Below are positions 7,653 to 17,200 of a stretch of DNA of 37,352 bases, piece by piece (position 1 is the stretch's first letter; every line of letters begins with the position of its first letter). The stretch is from Eubacteriaceae bacterium (lineage in GTDB: Bacteria > Bacillota > Clostridia > Peptostreptococcales > Anaerovoracaceae), in the NCBI GenBank assembly GCA_022652985.1, contig JALCRY010000020.1, positions 1 to 37,352 on the forward strand, written 5' to 3'. The translations under genes were made by a program, and so were the position numbers. Under the pieces are notes generated by a model. It worked only from the letters and a program-made list of their open reading frames with translations, did not search any database and was not told the origin of the DNA.

Positions 7653-9433
7653 TTGGTCTCCTTTCCGTCATCCGAATTCAGATTTTCCTCATTATATCTC
7701 TTGATTTTTCTCGTAGTCGTCTTGTCAAATTCCTCGTGACGGATACTGAACCGCCTCACGCGCTTGTACAGCGGCATGAGATCGTTCACCCTCTCTATCT
7801 CGTCCTTCAGGAATGCCCTCAGCTCATCATCGTCGAGATGCTTCCCCGTCTGCTCGACAATATTATCAAAGTTCGGCAGGATCTCCGCCTTGACGACGCT
7901 GTCGCCCTTGTCGTCAGACTGCGCATGCACGAGTGCCTCCTCGATAAAGTCCGAAAGCGTCAGGTAATATTCGATTTCCTCCGGGAATACATTCTTCCCG
8001 TTCTTCGTTATTATTACTGACTTTTTTCTCCCCGTGATGTATACAAACCCGTCGTCGTCGATATATCCGATGTCCCCGGTATGCAGCCAGCCGTCCGCGT
8101 CGACCGCAGCCTCCGTGGCTTTTTCATTCTCGTAATATCCGATCATTACCGACGGTCCCCGGCAGATGATCTCGCCGAAGCCTTCCTCATCGACATCCAC
8201 CGTGTCGAGCTCTGTCCCCGGCAGCGCGAATCCCGCCGAGTCGGCCTTGCTGTAATAGTCGCGGTTGACCGCCAGTATCGGCGAATTCTCAGTCATGCCG
8301 TACCCCTGTATCATAGGGAGTCCCATCGCTTCGAAGTCCTCGATGACGCGGGCATTTATCGACGCTCCGCCGGCAATGAACAGCGCCATATGGCCGCCTG
8401 TCGCCTCATGCACGTCTTTGAACATCCTGCGGCATATCGCCGGATTGTTGTAAAGCTTGAATTTTTTCGAAAGCGCGATGCCCTTTCTGAGCTTGTCGAG
8501 CTTCCCGTCAGCCTCAGCCTTCTTGAACATTTTTTTATGTATAGTCTCAAATATCAGAGGCACCGACAACATAACTGTTGCATGCGACTCCTGCATATTT
8601 TTCATTATATATTTCAGCCCTTCGCATATCGCTATAGCCATGCCCTGATAAAGTCCCGTCATGATATGGCAGGTCATTTCATATGTATGGTGCATCGGCA
8701 GGACCGAAAGTCCGATCCCCGGCTGCCTGATCTTAACGTATTTGCTCATATTGACCACGTTGGCGGCAATATTCCTGTGCGAAAGCATTACGCCCTTCGC
8801 CATTCCCGTCGTGCCGGAAGTGAACAGCAGTGAACACATCGCTTCTGGATCTATCTCCGCTTTGAGATAGTCCGTATATCCGCTGTAGATATCTTCTTTC
8901 CCGCTCTCTATGAGTCCCTGCCAGGAAAGGCGCGGTATCGTGTCGCCTTCTTCCGGCTCATCGGCATCCTCGTCTTCTCCCAGCGCCATGTCCGCGATGA
9001 ATTCGATCCCGCTCAGTCTCGGAGCGATCTCATTTACCAGTTTTCTGAGCTTGCCGCTGTGCACGATCGCGGAAACGCCTGCACGTTCAAGGAGATTCAC
9101 GACCTCATCCTGATGGAGTTCACGGTCGATCGGCACGATGACGCCGGCGCCGTTGACCACAGCGAAATAAGTCACGACCCATTCGTAACTGTTCTCGCCT
9201 ATTACGGCAATTTTCTTGCCTTTCATCCCTCTGCGGACAAAACTCGTTCCGAGCGCATTGATGTCCACGCGGAACTGTCCGAAAGAAATAGGTTTATATT
9301 CCCCGCCGGGTTTGTCCTTCACTAAAAAAGCAGGATCATCTCCAAAGAGGTCCGCGCATGAATCGATCATTTCACGAAGATCCCTGATGTCTCTAGTTTC
9401 ATACAGCTGATCTTTATACTTTTTGCTGTTCAT
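7646..9433 (-). CDS. Long-chain fatty acyl-CoA synthetase, paralog 2 (AMP-forming)
   Basis: A 595-aa paralog of the downstream gene with the same order of motifs: FTSGTTGMAKGVMLSHRN, IQGYGMTENSPIL, GEIICRGPSVMIGYYENE, YITGRKKSVIITKNGKNV and the C-terminal DKTTTRKIKRY. The start is set at ATG 9433 (MNSKKYKDQ), 6 nt after GGGAG; an upstream in-frame TTG at 9445 lies over this ribosome site and is unlikely. Between the third and fourth core regions it contains an acidic stretch (GEDEDADEPEEGD, about residues 150-165) that paralog 1 lacks. It is first gene of the operon and is divergent from mnmA. The pair may differ in chain-length preference, or one may serve phospholipid repair; neither can be read from sequence. 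Confidence 0.92.
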   Translation of the reverse strand: MNSKKYKDQLYETRDIRDLREMIDSCADLFGDDPAFLVKDKPGGEYKPISFGQFRVDINALGTSFVRRGMKGKKIAVIGENSYEWVVTYFAVVNGAGVIVPIDRELHQDEVVNLLERAGVSAIVHSGKLRKLVNEIAPRLSGIEFIADMALGEDEDADEPEEGDTIPRLSWQGLIESGKEDIYSGYTDYLKAEIDPEAMCSLLFTSGTTGMAKGVMLSHRNIAANVVNMSKYVKIRQPGIGLSVLPMHHTYEMTCHIMTGLYQGMAIAICEGLKYIMKNMQESHATVMLSVPLIFETIHKKMFKKAEADGKLDKLRKGIALSKKFKLYNNPAICRRMFKDVHEATGGHMALFIAGGASINARVIEDFEAMGLPMIQGYGMTENSPILAVNRDYYSKADSAGFALPGTELDTVDVDEEGFGEIICRGPSVMIGYYENEKATEAAVDADGWLHTGDIGYIDDDGFVYITGRKKSVIITKNGKNVFPEEIEYYLTLSDFIEEALVHAQSDDKGDSVVKAEILPNFDNIVEQTGKHLDDDELRAFLKDEIERVNDLMPLYKRVRRFSIRHEEFDKTTTRKIKRYNEENLNSDDGKETKC

Positions 9434-9476
9434 AATATCTCCCAACTGCTCTTTTTCCTAAAATATAGCGGTATAT

Positions 9477-9485
9477 ATTATATCA
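9477..9485 (-). promoter_or_regulatory. Extended -10 promoter for the acyl-CoA synthetase operon
   Basis: On the minus strand TGATATAAT gives TATAAT (9477-9482) with a TGn extension (9483-9485), about 45 nt upstream of the ATG at 9433. No good -35 hexamer is seen at 17 nt, which is typical of extended -10 promoters. Confidence 0.55.
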
Positions 9486-9510
9486 CAAGATTTGCCTTAA
9501 ATACAGCGAT

Positions 9511-9539
9511 TTGACACCTTGCTCAACAGCGGATATAAT
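9511..9539 (+). promoter_or_regulatory. Consensus sigma-A promoter for mnmA-larE
   Basis: TTGACA (9511-9516) and TATAAT (9534-9539) are separated by 17 nt, 28 nt upstream of the mnmA start codon. The promoter is divergent from that of the acyl-CoA synthetase operon. Confidence 0.9.
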
Positions 9540-9567
9540 TCAAACCACCTGAAAGGCAGGAGATACC

Positions 9568-10650
9568 ATGAACAACAAAGCACTAATAGCCATGAGCGGA
9601 GGAGTGGACTCATCCGTGGCGGCATATCTCATGAAAGAAGCGGGCTACGAATGCACCGGCATCACCATGAAGCTGTTTACCAATGACGACGCCTGCATAT
9701 CGCGCGATCACACATGCTGTTCTCTCGATGACGTGAACGACGCCAGAAGCGTGGCGGTGAGTCTCGGGATGCCTTATTACGTCCTGAATTTCACTGAGGA
9801 ATTCAACGAAAAGATCATCAGAAAGTTTATTGATTCATATGAACGCGGAGAAACGCCGAACCCGTGCATAGACTGCAACAGATATATGAAGTTCGACAAG
9901 CTGTTCGTCAAGGCGCAGGAACTCGGCGCCGATCACGTGGCGACCGGGCATTACGCGCGCATAGACCGCGACGCGGAAACAGGCAGATGGCTTCTGCGAA
10001 GGTCGGCGGACCCGTCGAAGGATCAGACTTATGTGCTGTATTCCATGACGCAGTATCAGCTCGCCCACGCCGTATTCCCGCTGGGAGGAATGACCAAAAC
10101 ACATACGAGGCAGATCGCCGAGGATCACGGCTTCGTGAATGCGAAGAAGCATGACAGTCAGGACATCTGCTTCGTCGTCGACGGCGACTATGCCGGCTTT
10201 ATCGAATCGTACTCGGGCCGGAAGCATCTGCCGGGTGACTTCATAGATATGGAAGGCAATGTACTCGGACGGCACCGCGGACTGATCAGATACACTATCG
10301 GCCAGCGCAAAGGTCTGGGGCTGGCGCTGCCGCAGCCTATGTACGTAGTATCGAAAAGCATTCCGGACAATACGGTGACGCTCGGCCTCGAACAGGATCT
10401 TCTGTCCGATACGCTGACTGCGAAGGATCTGAACTGGATCTCCGTCGAGCGCCTGCCCGCAGAAGGAATGCGCTGCACAGCGATGACCAGATACAGAAAG
10501 AAGGAGCAGCCGTGCACTGTCAGGCAGGATGAGAACGATCCGGACCGCGTGAAAGTCGTATTCGACAGCCCGCAGAGAGCGATAACATCCGGTCAGGCGG
10601 TCGTCTTCTATGACGGCGACAAAGTGGCCGGCGGAGGAACGATAGTATGA
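9568..10650 (+). CDS. mnmA: tRNA-specific 2-thiouridylase MnmA
   Basis: A 360-aa cytoplasmic enzyme that places sulfur at C2 of the wobble uridine (U34) of tRNA-Lys, -Glu and -Gln. The N-terminal PP-loop SGGVDSSVAAYLMK (about 10-23) binds ATP. The catalytic cysteines lie in TPNPCIDCNRYMKF (about 94-107) and SQDICFV (about 195-201). The middle GQRKGLGLALP stretch and the C-terminal beta-barrel complete the family layout, and length is normal. The ribosome site is GGCAGGAG. The stop overlaps the larE-like start (ATGA), so the two are coupled. In Clostridia mnmA is often preceded by iscS/iscU or a cysteine desulfurase; none is adjacent here. Confidence 0.97.
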   Translation: MNNKALIAMSGGVDSSVAAYLMKEAGYECTGITMKLFTNDDACISRDHTCCSLDDVNDARSVAVSLGMPYYVLNFTEEFNEKIIRKFIDSYERGETPNPCIDCNRYMKFDKLFVKAQELGADHVATGHYARIDRDAETGRWLLRRSADPSKDQTYVLYSMTQYQLAHAVFPLGGMTKTHTRQIAEDHGFVNAKKHDSQDICFVVDGDYAGFIESYSGRKHLPGDFIDMEGNVLGRHRGLIRYTIGQRKGLGLALPQPMYVVSKSIPDNTVTLGLEQDLLSDTLTAKDLNWISVERLPAEGMRCTAMTRYRKKEQPCTVRQDENDPDRVKVVFDSPQRAITSGQAVVFYDGDKVAGGGTIV

Positions 10651-11447
10651 TAAACGAAAAACTCGAAAAATATCTCAGCGGTCTCGGCCGCCTGGCAATA
10701 GCGTTTTCCGGAGGCGTGGATTCAACTTTCCTGCTGAGCGCGGCCTGCCGCATACTCGGAAAGGAAAACGTTCTGGCGATAACGGCCAGGGCCGAATGTG
10801 TTCCTGTGCACGAGTCTGCCGAGGCAGATGAATTTTGCGCTTCACTCGGCATAAAGCAGCTCGTGCTGGAGCTCAGACAGCTGGAAATTGAGGGCTTCCC
10901 GGAAAATTCCGCAGACAGATGCTATATCTGCAAGCGCTCGCTTTTCACAGAGATGACTGCAGCCGCTGTCAGAGAAGGTTTTGCGCATCTGGCAGACGGG
11001 ACCAACGCATCAGACACCGGAGACTTCCGTCCGGGCCTGAGAGCTCTCGCGGAGCTCGGCATCCTGAGCCCGCTCAAGGACTGCGGCATTACAAAAGATG
11101 ACATCAGGGCGATGTCCAGAGAACTCGGTCTCCCGACCTGGAACAAGCCTTCGTTCGCCTGCCTCGCGAGCAGATTCCCTTACGGTGAACGCATAACCGC
11201 TCAGAAACTCGACATCGTCGAGAAGGCGGAAAACATTCTCCGCGCTCTCGGATTCGAGCAGTACAGAGTACGCATCCACGAAGCCGGCAGCTGCGGTTTT
11301 ACTGCCTCAGTGGAAGTAATGCCGAAGCAGTTCGGACTGTACGGAGAGCACCGCGGAGAGATCGAAGACGGCTTTTCCGCGCTCGGTTTCGCCCGCACGG
11401 ATCTGGACCCGGAAGGCTACCGGACCGGAAGTCTCAACCTCGTATGA
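10647..11447 (+). CDS. larE: LarE-family ATP-dependent sulfur transferase
   Basis: A 266-aa PP-loop protein with FSGGVDSTFLLSAA (about 17-30), the usual LarE stretch DRCYICKRSLF (CX2C, about 90-100), ADGTNASD (about 113-120) and CLASRFPYGERIT (about 172-184). In characterised LarE of the nickel-pincer cofactor pathway a cysteine in the C-terminal half donates its own sulfur, and in other members three cysteines hold a 4Fe-4S cluster. The Cys of CLASRFPYG is the likely functional residue (inference). larA, larB and larC are not present in the window, and the gene is translationally coupled to mnmA (4-nt ATGA overlap). It may serve a nickel-pincer cofactor made elsewhere or another sulfur-transfer step. 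Family assignment is confident; role is open. Confidence 0.88.
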   Translation: MINEKLEKYLSGLGRLAIAFSGGVDSTFLLSAACRILGKENVLAITARAECVPVHESAEADEFCASLGIKQLVLELRQLEIEGFPENSADRCYICKRSLFTEMTAAAVREGFAHLADGTNASDTGDFRPGLRALAELGILSPLKDCGITKDDIRAMSRELGLPTWNKPSFACLASRFPYGERITAQKLDIVEKAENILRALGFEQYRVRIHEAGSCGFTASVEVMPKQFGLYGEHRGEIEDGFSALGFARTDLDPEGYRTGSLNLV

Positions 11448-11461
11448 GGAACAGATTTCGG

Positions 11462-11490
11462 TTGACTTGACGCCCTTAAATCAGTATAAT
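11462..11490 (+). promoter_or_regulatory. Consensus promoter for tRNA-Thr
   Basis: TTGACT (11462-11467) and TATAAT (11485-11490) are separated by 17 nt. The tRNA begins 15 nt downstream of the -10 box, as expected for a stable RNA gene with a short leader. Confidence 0.85.
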
Positions 11491-11504
11491 CATTAAGTGG
11501 ATAT

Positions 11505-11580
11505 GCTACTGTAGCTCAATCGGTAGAGCAGCACATTCGTAACGTGCAGGTAGCCAGTTCGATCCTGGCCAGTAGCTCCA
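11505..11580 (+). tRNA. tRNA-Thr, anticodon CGT
   Basis: The 76-nt gene folds as a full cloverleaf: acceptor stem GCTACTG/CAGTAGC, D arm GCTC...GAGC, anticodon loop TTCGTAA with CGT at 11538-11540 (reads ACG), five-nt variable loop, T arm GCCAG-TTCGATC-CTGGC, and an encoded 3' TCCA. The last base pair of the anticodon stem (positions 31-39) is A-C rather than a Watson-Crick pair; the other four pairs are intact. It has its own promoter and terminator and is not in a cluster. Confidence 0.96.
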
Positions 11581-11586
11581 CTGAAT

Positions 11587-11615
11587 AACAAAGTCCCTTT
11601 CGGGACTTTGTTTTG
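11587..11615 (+). terminator. Rho-independent terminator of tRNA-Thr
   Basis: AACAAAGTCCC (11587-11597) and GGGACTTTGTT (11602-11612) form an 11-bp stem with a TTTC loop, followed by T residues. It begins 7 nt after the tRNA. The T-tract overlaps the -35 region of the next promoter. Confidence 0.9.
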
Positions 11616-11640
11616 AATTTTCCGAAGTATAGTGTATAAT
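11613..11640 (+). promoter_or_regulatory. Promoter for the EAL-receiver/Hpt operon
   Basis: TTGAAT (11613-11618) and TATAAT (11635-11640) are separated by 16 nt, 37 nt upstream of the start codon. The ribosome site (GATGGGAA) is weak, so translation may be low. Confidence 0.65.
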
Positions 11641-11677
11641 AAAAAAAATAATACATATTGATTGATGGGAACACACT

Positions 11678-13852
11678 ATGGGAAATTCGGGTTATCACGA
11701 CTATCCGGCTTTGAAGTACTTCAAACCGGGTAAACAGTTCAGCATTTCTTCTGATATCATGCCGAGGGGAGCTGCTGTCTTTGCTTTTGACGGGGAAAAA
11801 TGTTTTCTCTGTTATTTCAATGGTTTATTTCTGACGCAGCACGGCATTGAACTTGAAGATTATTATGAAATAATCAGGGACGATGCTCTTGATATGATAC
11901 ATCCGGATGACCGCAGCGGCATTCGCGCGTTCCTGCGTGACTTTTTCAGCAGCGATTCCACTTCCGATTCTTCCGTCTTCCGGACGGTGCCGGACGATGA
12001 TTCGCGCTTCTTTATCGCTGATATCATAAAGTACGATGAACAGGTCGGCGGAATGCCGGCGTTCACCGCTATCTTCCACGAGGCTTCGCCGGAAACCCGC
12101 ATCATCGAAAGACTTGAAGCACAAAAAGAATATGAAATATTCACGGGGTTCGTCAGCCCGCAGATTTTCTGCGACCAGATACGCGTATTCATCGAAAACA
12201 GTCCTGACGCCGAGTACATAGCGGGATGCATCGGCATGAGCAAACTGCGGGTCGTGCATGACCTGTTCGGGGATGCCAAGGCGCTGGAACTCCTGCGCGG
12301 CATTTCGACATTACTGCATGACAAGCTGCTGCCAAACGGCCTTTTCGCCAGATGGAATGCCGACACGTTCGTATTCGTCGTATACAAAAAAGCTCTCAAT
12401 CCTACAGCTCTGCTGTTTTCGATCGACGAAGCTGTTTTTTCGGTCATCCCGAAGTACAGGATACGGGCGCAGCTGGGTCTTTATGAAATGAAAAAAGAGG
12501 ACGCCTACGATCCTGCCTCCGCGCTTCACAACGCGCAGCTGGCTCTGCATGATATCGCGTCTGACCCGATACACAGAGTATCGTACTTTAACGATGACAT
12601 CGCAGAAAAGGACACAAAGCGTCATTATATTATCAGCGAAATGGAGCAGGCGTTCCGGGAAAGACAGTTCGTTGTCTATTACCAGCCGATCTTCAGCGCG
12701 ACTACCAGAAAACTGATTTCAGCGGAAGCTCTTGTCAGGTGGCTGCATCCCGAGCGCGGAATAATTCCGCCGGGGGATTTCATTCCTATTTTTGAACAGG
12801 AGGGCTTCATCACGAAGCTCGATGTCTACATCTGGGAGGAAGTCTGCAAATACATCAAGGACCGCCAGGACCGCGGCAGGCCGGTCGTGCCTATTTCCGT
12901 CAACATGTCGAGACTTGATACGTATAATCCGCGGCTGACCGACATCATCTCGGGACTGACGGCGAAATATCATATCAGGCCGAAGGATCTGCGCTTCGAG
13001 ATCACGGAGAGCACGTATTCAGAAGACCCGGAAAGAATACAGGAAATCGTCCGCATCCTCAAAGAAAAAGGATTTTCGGTGCTGATGGATGACTTCGGCA
13101 GCGGCTATTCATCGCTGGCGATCCTGAAAAATCTCGATATCGATGTCATCAAGATCGACCGCGGTTTCGTGCTCGATGTCACGACCAACGAACGGGCATC
13201 GAATGTTCTCGGAAGCGTCATCAGGCTTACCAGGAGACTGCACATTCCTACCGTTGTCGAGGGCGTAGAGACCAAGGAGCAGTTCGACTACATGCGCGGC
13301 ATGGGCTGCGACAGCATACAGGGATTTTATTTTGCCAGACCGGATACGGCCGAAAGACTCAGCGAATACATCGAGCAGTGCGGCGGAACGGAGGAAGAAT
13401 CCGACATCAAAGCATTCGCGCGCGAAACGACGATCGCTCTGGCGCCTAAAGGAGAAAAGAAAACCATACTTATAGTTGACGACCAGCCGATCAACCGTAT
13501 ATTACTGCGGACACTGCTAGAAGATTTTTACGAAGTGCAGGAGGCCGATAACGGAAAAACGGCGATCGACATGATAAAGCAGAATGCCGGGCGCATCGAC
13601 CTGGTGCTTCTCGATATAGTAATGCCGATATTCAACGGCTTTGACTTCCTCGAAGAGGCCAGAGCGTATGATTACGGCAAGGATATTCCGGTCATCGTCA
13701 TGACCGAGGCCGACAGTACGGAAAACGAGATCATGGCACTTGAATACGGTGCCAACGATTTTATCAAAAAACCATATCATAACGAAACCATTCTGCTGAG
13801 AGTTGCCAATCAGCTCAAGCTCAATGAATTAACAGAAAGGAACCAACAATGA
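11678..13852 (+). CDS. PAS-like / degenerate GGDEF / EAL / receiver protein (c-di-GMP phosphodiesterase)
   Basis: A 724-aa cytoplasmic signalling protein. Residues about 20-150 look like a PAS-type sensor (IHPDDRSGIRAFL). Residues about 155-310 form a GGDEF fold whose signature is RWNADTF, so it should not make c-di-GMP. Residues about 322-575 are an EAL domain with all main catalytic stretches: SAEALVRW, SVNMSRLD, FEITEST, LMDDFGSGYSSL, DVIKID, VVEGVETKEQ and IQGFYFARP, so phosphodiesterase activity is expected. Residues about 600-720 are a receiver with ILIVDDQP, the phospho-acceptor Asp646 in LLDIVMP, VMTEAD and FIKKPY. A C-terminal receiver suggests phosphorylation tunes c-di-GMP breakdown. 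The stop overlaps the Hpt gene by 4 nt. No histidine kinase is encoded nearby. Confidence 0.92.
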   Translation: MGNSGYHDYPALKYFKPGKQFSISSDIMPRGAAVFAFDGEKCFLCYFNGLFLTQHGIELEDYYEIIRDDALDMIHPDDRSGIRAFLRDFFSSDSTSDSSVFRTVPDDDSRFFIADIIKYDEQVGGMPAFTAIFHEASPETRIIERLEAQKEYEIFTGFVSPQIFCDQIRVFIENSPDAEYIAGCIGMSKLRVVHDLFGDAKALELLRGISTLLHDKLLPNGLFARWNADTFVFVVYKKALNPTALLFSIDEAVFSVIPKYRIRAQLGLYEMKKEDAYDPASALHNAQLALHDIASDPIHRVSYFNDDIAEKDTKRHYIISEMEQAFRERQFVVYYQPIFSATTRKLISAEALVRWLHPERGIIPPGDFIPIFEQEGFITKLDVYIWEEVCKYIKDRQDRGRPVVPISVNMSRLDTYNPRLTDIISGLTAKYHIRPKDLRFEITESTYSEDPERIQEIVRILKEKGFSVLMDDFGSGYSSLAILKNLDIDVIKIDRGFVLDVTTNERASNVLGSVIRLTRRLHIPTVVEGVETKEQFDYMRGMGCDSIQGFYFARPDTAERLSEYIEQCGGTEEESDIKAFARETTIALAPKGEKKTILIVDDQPINRILLRTLLEDFYEVQEADNGKTAIDMIKQNAGRIDLVLLDIVMPIFNGFDFLEEARAYDYGKDIPVIVMTEADSTENEIMALEYGANDFIKKPYHNETILLRVANQLKLNELTERNQQ

Positions 13853-14208
13853 ACGACGATTACAAGAACGCATTAAGAGCCATCGGTGTCGACGTAGATA
13901 CGGCGATCGGCAGAGTCGTGGGCAAAGAAGACCTGTACGAAAAGCTGCTCCTTATGTTTTTCGATGACAAATCGCTGGAAACACTGAGGGCAAAGATCTC
14001 CGAGGGAAATGTCCAGGGAGCATTCGACGCCGCGCACACCATCAAGGGCACTGCCGGCAACCTCGGGCTGGACAATATCAATGAAGTAGTAATGCCGATG
14101 GTCGAGATCCTCCGCGCGGGAAGCGGCGAAGGCGTCGCCGAAATGGTCGAACAGACTCAGGCAAAATATGACGAGCTCAAAGCCGTCATTGACAAATACG
14201 CAGGCTGA
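13849..14208 (+). CDS. Histidine phosphotransfer (Hpt) domain protein
   Basis: A 119-aa single-domain helical protein with the Hpt signature AAHTIKGTAGNLGL; His63 is the phospho-accepting residue, with Lys and Gly in the expected positions. Hpt proteins shuttle phosphate between receiver domains or from a hybrid kinase. Its ATG overlaps the stop of the EAL-receiver gene (ATGA), so the likely partner is that receiver. There is no signal peptide or transmembrane segment. A terminator follows directly. The kinase that feeds or drains this relay is not in the window. Confidence 0.92.
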   Translation: MNDDYKNALRAIGVDVDTAIGRVVGKEDLYEKLLLMFFDDKSLETLRAKISEGNVQGAFDAAHTIKGTAGNLGLDNINEVVMPMVEILRAGSGEGVAEMVEQTQAKYDELKAVIDKYAG

Positions 14209-14221
14209 TCTCGGTCAGATC

Positions 14222-14264
14222 AGCCGCTGCCGCCGGGCGTATCCGCTCAGCGGCTTTTTCTTTT
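14222..14264 (+). terminator. Terminator of the EAL-receiver/Hpt operon
   Basis: AGCCGCTG (14222-14229) pairs with CAGCGGCT (14248-14255), followed by a T-rich tract (14255-14264). Its right arm overlaps the stop codon of the convergent addB gene. Confidence 0.8.
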
Positions 14265-17200
14265 TCCGTCTATATATTCCATCCGGAATCCCGGCACCGT
14301 TTTATCGAACCGGCAGATGCCGCGGTAATGACAGTACGTGCACGAGCTCATTTTCTGTGCGGTCATCTTCGGATGCACCTCGATGTTCCCGGCTTCAAGA
14401 TCCCTGCACATGTTGTCGACGATAGATTCCACCTCGCTCAGGTACTCGTTGAATTCCTCTTCTGCGAGATATTTCCCCGTTTTGAACGAATCGGCAAACA
14501 CACCGTCCCTTTTCTTCGCCGGTACGACATCCGACTGTCCGTCACTGTTGTCGATCGCGTTCGCGACCTGTTTGTTGTTCATCAGCACGCCGTCCAGCAG
14601 ATAAGTGCTCCGCTCCTCGGCTGCGAGCTTTTTCTCCATAGTTTCCGACAGTGAGCCGTCGCTTTCATACACGCCGCTGATCTTCTGCGCGTTGAGCTCC
14701 GGCCTGGCGATCTTAAAATAGAATGCGCCTGCCGGGATATGTCCGGACTCCTTCGCCGCGCGCATATAAATCATCAGCTGGAGCTGGATCCCGCTCAGCA
14801 CCTCCGCCGGTCTGTACTTGAGCATGCCGCTCGACTTGTAGTCGATGACCTTCGCGTAGTCGCCCGGCATGATATCCATGCGGTCTATCTTCCCCTCGAT
14901 CTCGATGTCCGAGCCCGGGATGGCGACCGGTGCGAGCCGCTTCCCTTTTCCGAAGGCCGCTTCGAAAGCCATCTCGTTTATGCTGCCGCGCTGTACCTGC
15001 GTCACCATATGCCAGGCCGTTTCGCGCACGACATCACGCATCCGTTTCGTCCTGTATTCCTCTGCCCGGCTGTTTTTCAGCAGTCCCTCCTTGTAGGTGT
15101 TCTGCTGTCCGGCGAGTATCCTGTCCGCAGCCGCAGTAATGTCTTCTTTCTCCGCGGTCATCCACGGCGATGCTTCGTCTGTTATCTTCATCCCGGCTTT
15201 GGTCAGATCCCTGGCGAGTATCATAAGACACCGGTGGCAGACCTCGCCGATCTGCGCGCTGCCGACTTCATATGTCGGAGGCTCATAAGGGTCGAGTCCG
15301 TACCGGACAAAATGCATGAAAGGACATTTCCCGTATGTCTCCAGCCTGGAAGGGCTGACAACGAATGCTTCCTCTCCTGCTTTTCTGTAGATCTCCGCGG
15401 CTCTTTCCGCTTCGATCCGCGATACCGTATTGTGATATGTGAGACCGCTTTCCATAAGTTCGAGCCTGCCGGGTTCATTCTCCGTATACCAGATCACCGC
15501 TTCTTTCCATTCATCAGGCAGTTCGGCACCCTGCTCAGCGCACTGTCTGATCTCCTCGGCCAGATGCCCGAGAGTGCTTCCCGGAGTCTGGATAAGATCG
15601 CCGCCGCTGCCGGCTCCCTCTCCCGCTTCGCTGAGGATATCGCGGTTTACTCTGATGCCGCGGAAAACTTCACGTATCTTTTCGAATACTGTGGAAGAGC
15701 GCACCTGTTTGCCGTCCTTGTCCGAAACCGAACAGCTTACATACAGATATTCCGCGGCTTTGGAGATATTCTTGTATATCGCCAGGTTTTCCTCCTGGAT
15801 CCTCAGGCTCTCGAGCCTGCATATTTCAATGCCGGCCGCCGCGAGCTCGAGTTTCTCATCCTCGTTAAGGATGCCGCTGTCGGATACTCCGGCCGGCAGC
15901 ACGCCCTCGTTGGCGCCGAGAACTATGATGGCCTTTTTCGGACCAGTACGCGTCCTCTGCATCGTGCCCATTATCAGTCCGTCGGCAGAAGGCGGCAGGA
16001 CGCCTATCTCCGCAGCTTCCAGTCCCGACCTGAACAGATCGGTGAAATTTTTCTTCGATATCCTTTCATTGCCGATGATCTCGTTGAGCTGGTCGAAAAT
16101 ATCTATCATCACATTCCAGACCTGCGCCGCCTGCTCCGCGGCTTCGAGATGTCCCTCGTCTATCTGTCTCTGCATGAGCTCTCCGAGCCTGTCCGGGATC
16201 CCCGCAGTTTCGGTCAGATATGCATACATCACCGCTATCTTTTCGGAGACTGTCTTCTCTCCGGTGAAATCCTCATTGAATTTTATTATCGGCTCGATGA
16301 CTGCCGCCCTCGCTTCATTGAGTTCTGTCAGATCTTCCTCGTCCCCGCCCTTGACGAAATCATTTTTCCATTTCGTTCCGCGGATAAAATAACGTTCCGC
16401 GTAATTTTCCAGCCCGCAGATCATACCGGGTTCCATGTCGGTGAGACCGCTCTTGAGAAGGGTGAGCACATCTTCGCGCCTGTATCCCCGGCTGATGATA
16501 TCGAGCAGCGCCGTAACGTAGCTGACCGCCGGGCTGGACATTATCCCCCGTTTTTCATCCATGAAAAGATCGATCCCGTACCGGGCGAATACGCGTCTGG
16601 CGATACGTCCGCGCACCTCGAGATCATTGCATATTACTGCAATATCTCTGTACCTCAGCCCGCGTCTGCACACGAGGTCGCGCACTTTCACAGCTGCGGT
16701 CTCAGCCTCCGCATAAAAATTTGCGGCCTTCACGAGGGTGATTTCCTTTTCCGCCTCTGCCGCTTCCTCCGTCGGTCCTTCGCCGGCATCCATTATCATC
16801 TTGTCCGCAGGCACGGAGAAAATATTTTTTTCGAGGAACGCAAGATAAGGCGCCCGCTCCGCCGCATACTTTTCTTCATCTATTTTGACTGGTTCGGAAT
16901 ATCCGGTCCCCGACGCCTCCGCTGACTCGGTCAGCTTCTCAGCCATCAGGGTGCCTATCCTGAATATCTCGTCATCGTGCCCGCCTCTGCTCCAGGTGAG
17001 AACTACATTTACATCTGCAGCTGTCTCAATGAGCCTGCCGATCACTTCAAGATTTTTCGGCGTAAAATAATCGAAGCCGTAGATCCAGACAGTGCTCCCG
17101 CGCACCAGCGCGGAATCCGGTATTTTTGACGCAAACAGGGTTATGTAGTCTTCAGTGTCCACGTATTTGCCGTCGATCTGTCTCTCGTACTCCGTGAATA

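Noticed and set aside
6249-7739. A 496-aa plus-strand frame opposite acyl-CoA synthetase 1
   Set aside because: Shadow frame over a gene with all family motifs; no start signal.
14739-16925. A 728-aa open frame on the plus strand opposite addB
   Set aside because: It is a shadow of addB: no ribosome site, composition rich in Arg/His/Leu from reversed codons, and no recognisable motif. addB itself has clear domains.
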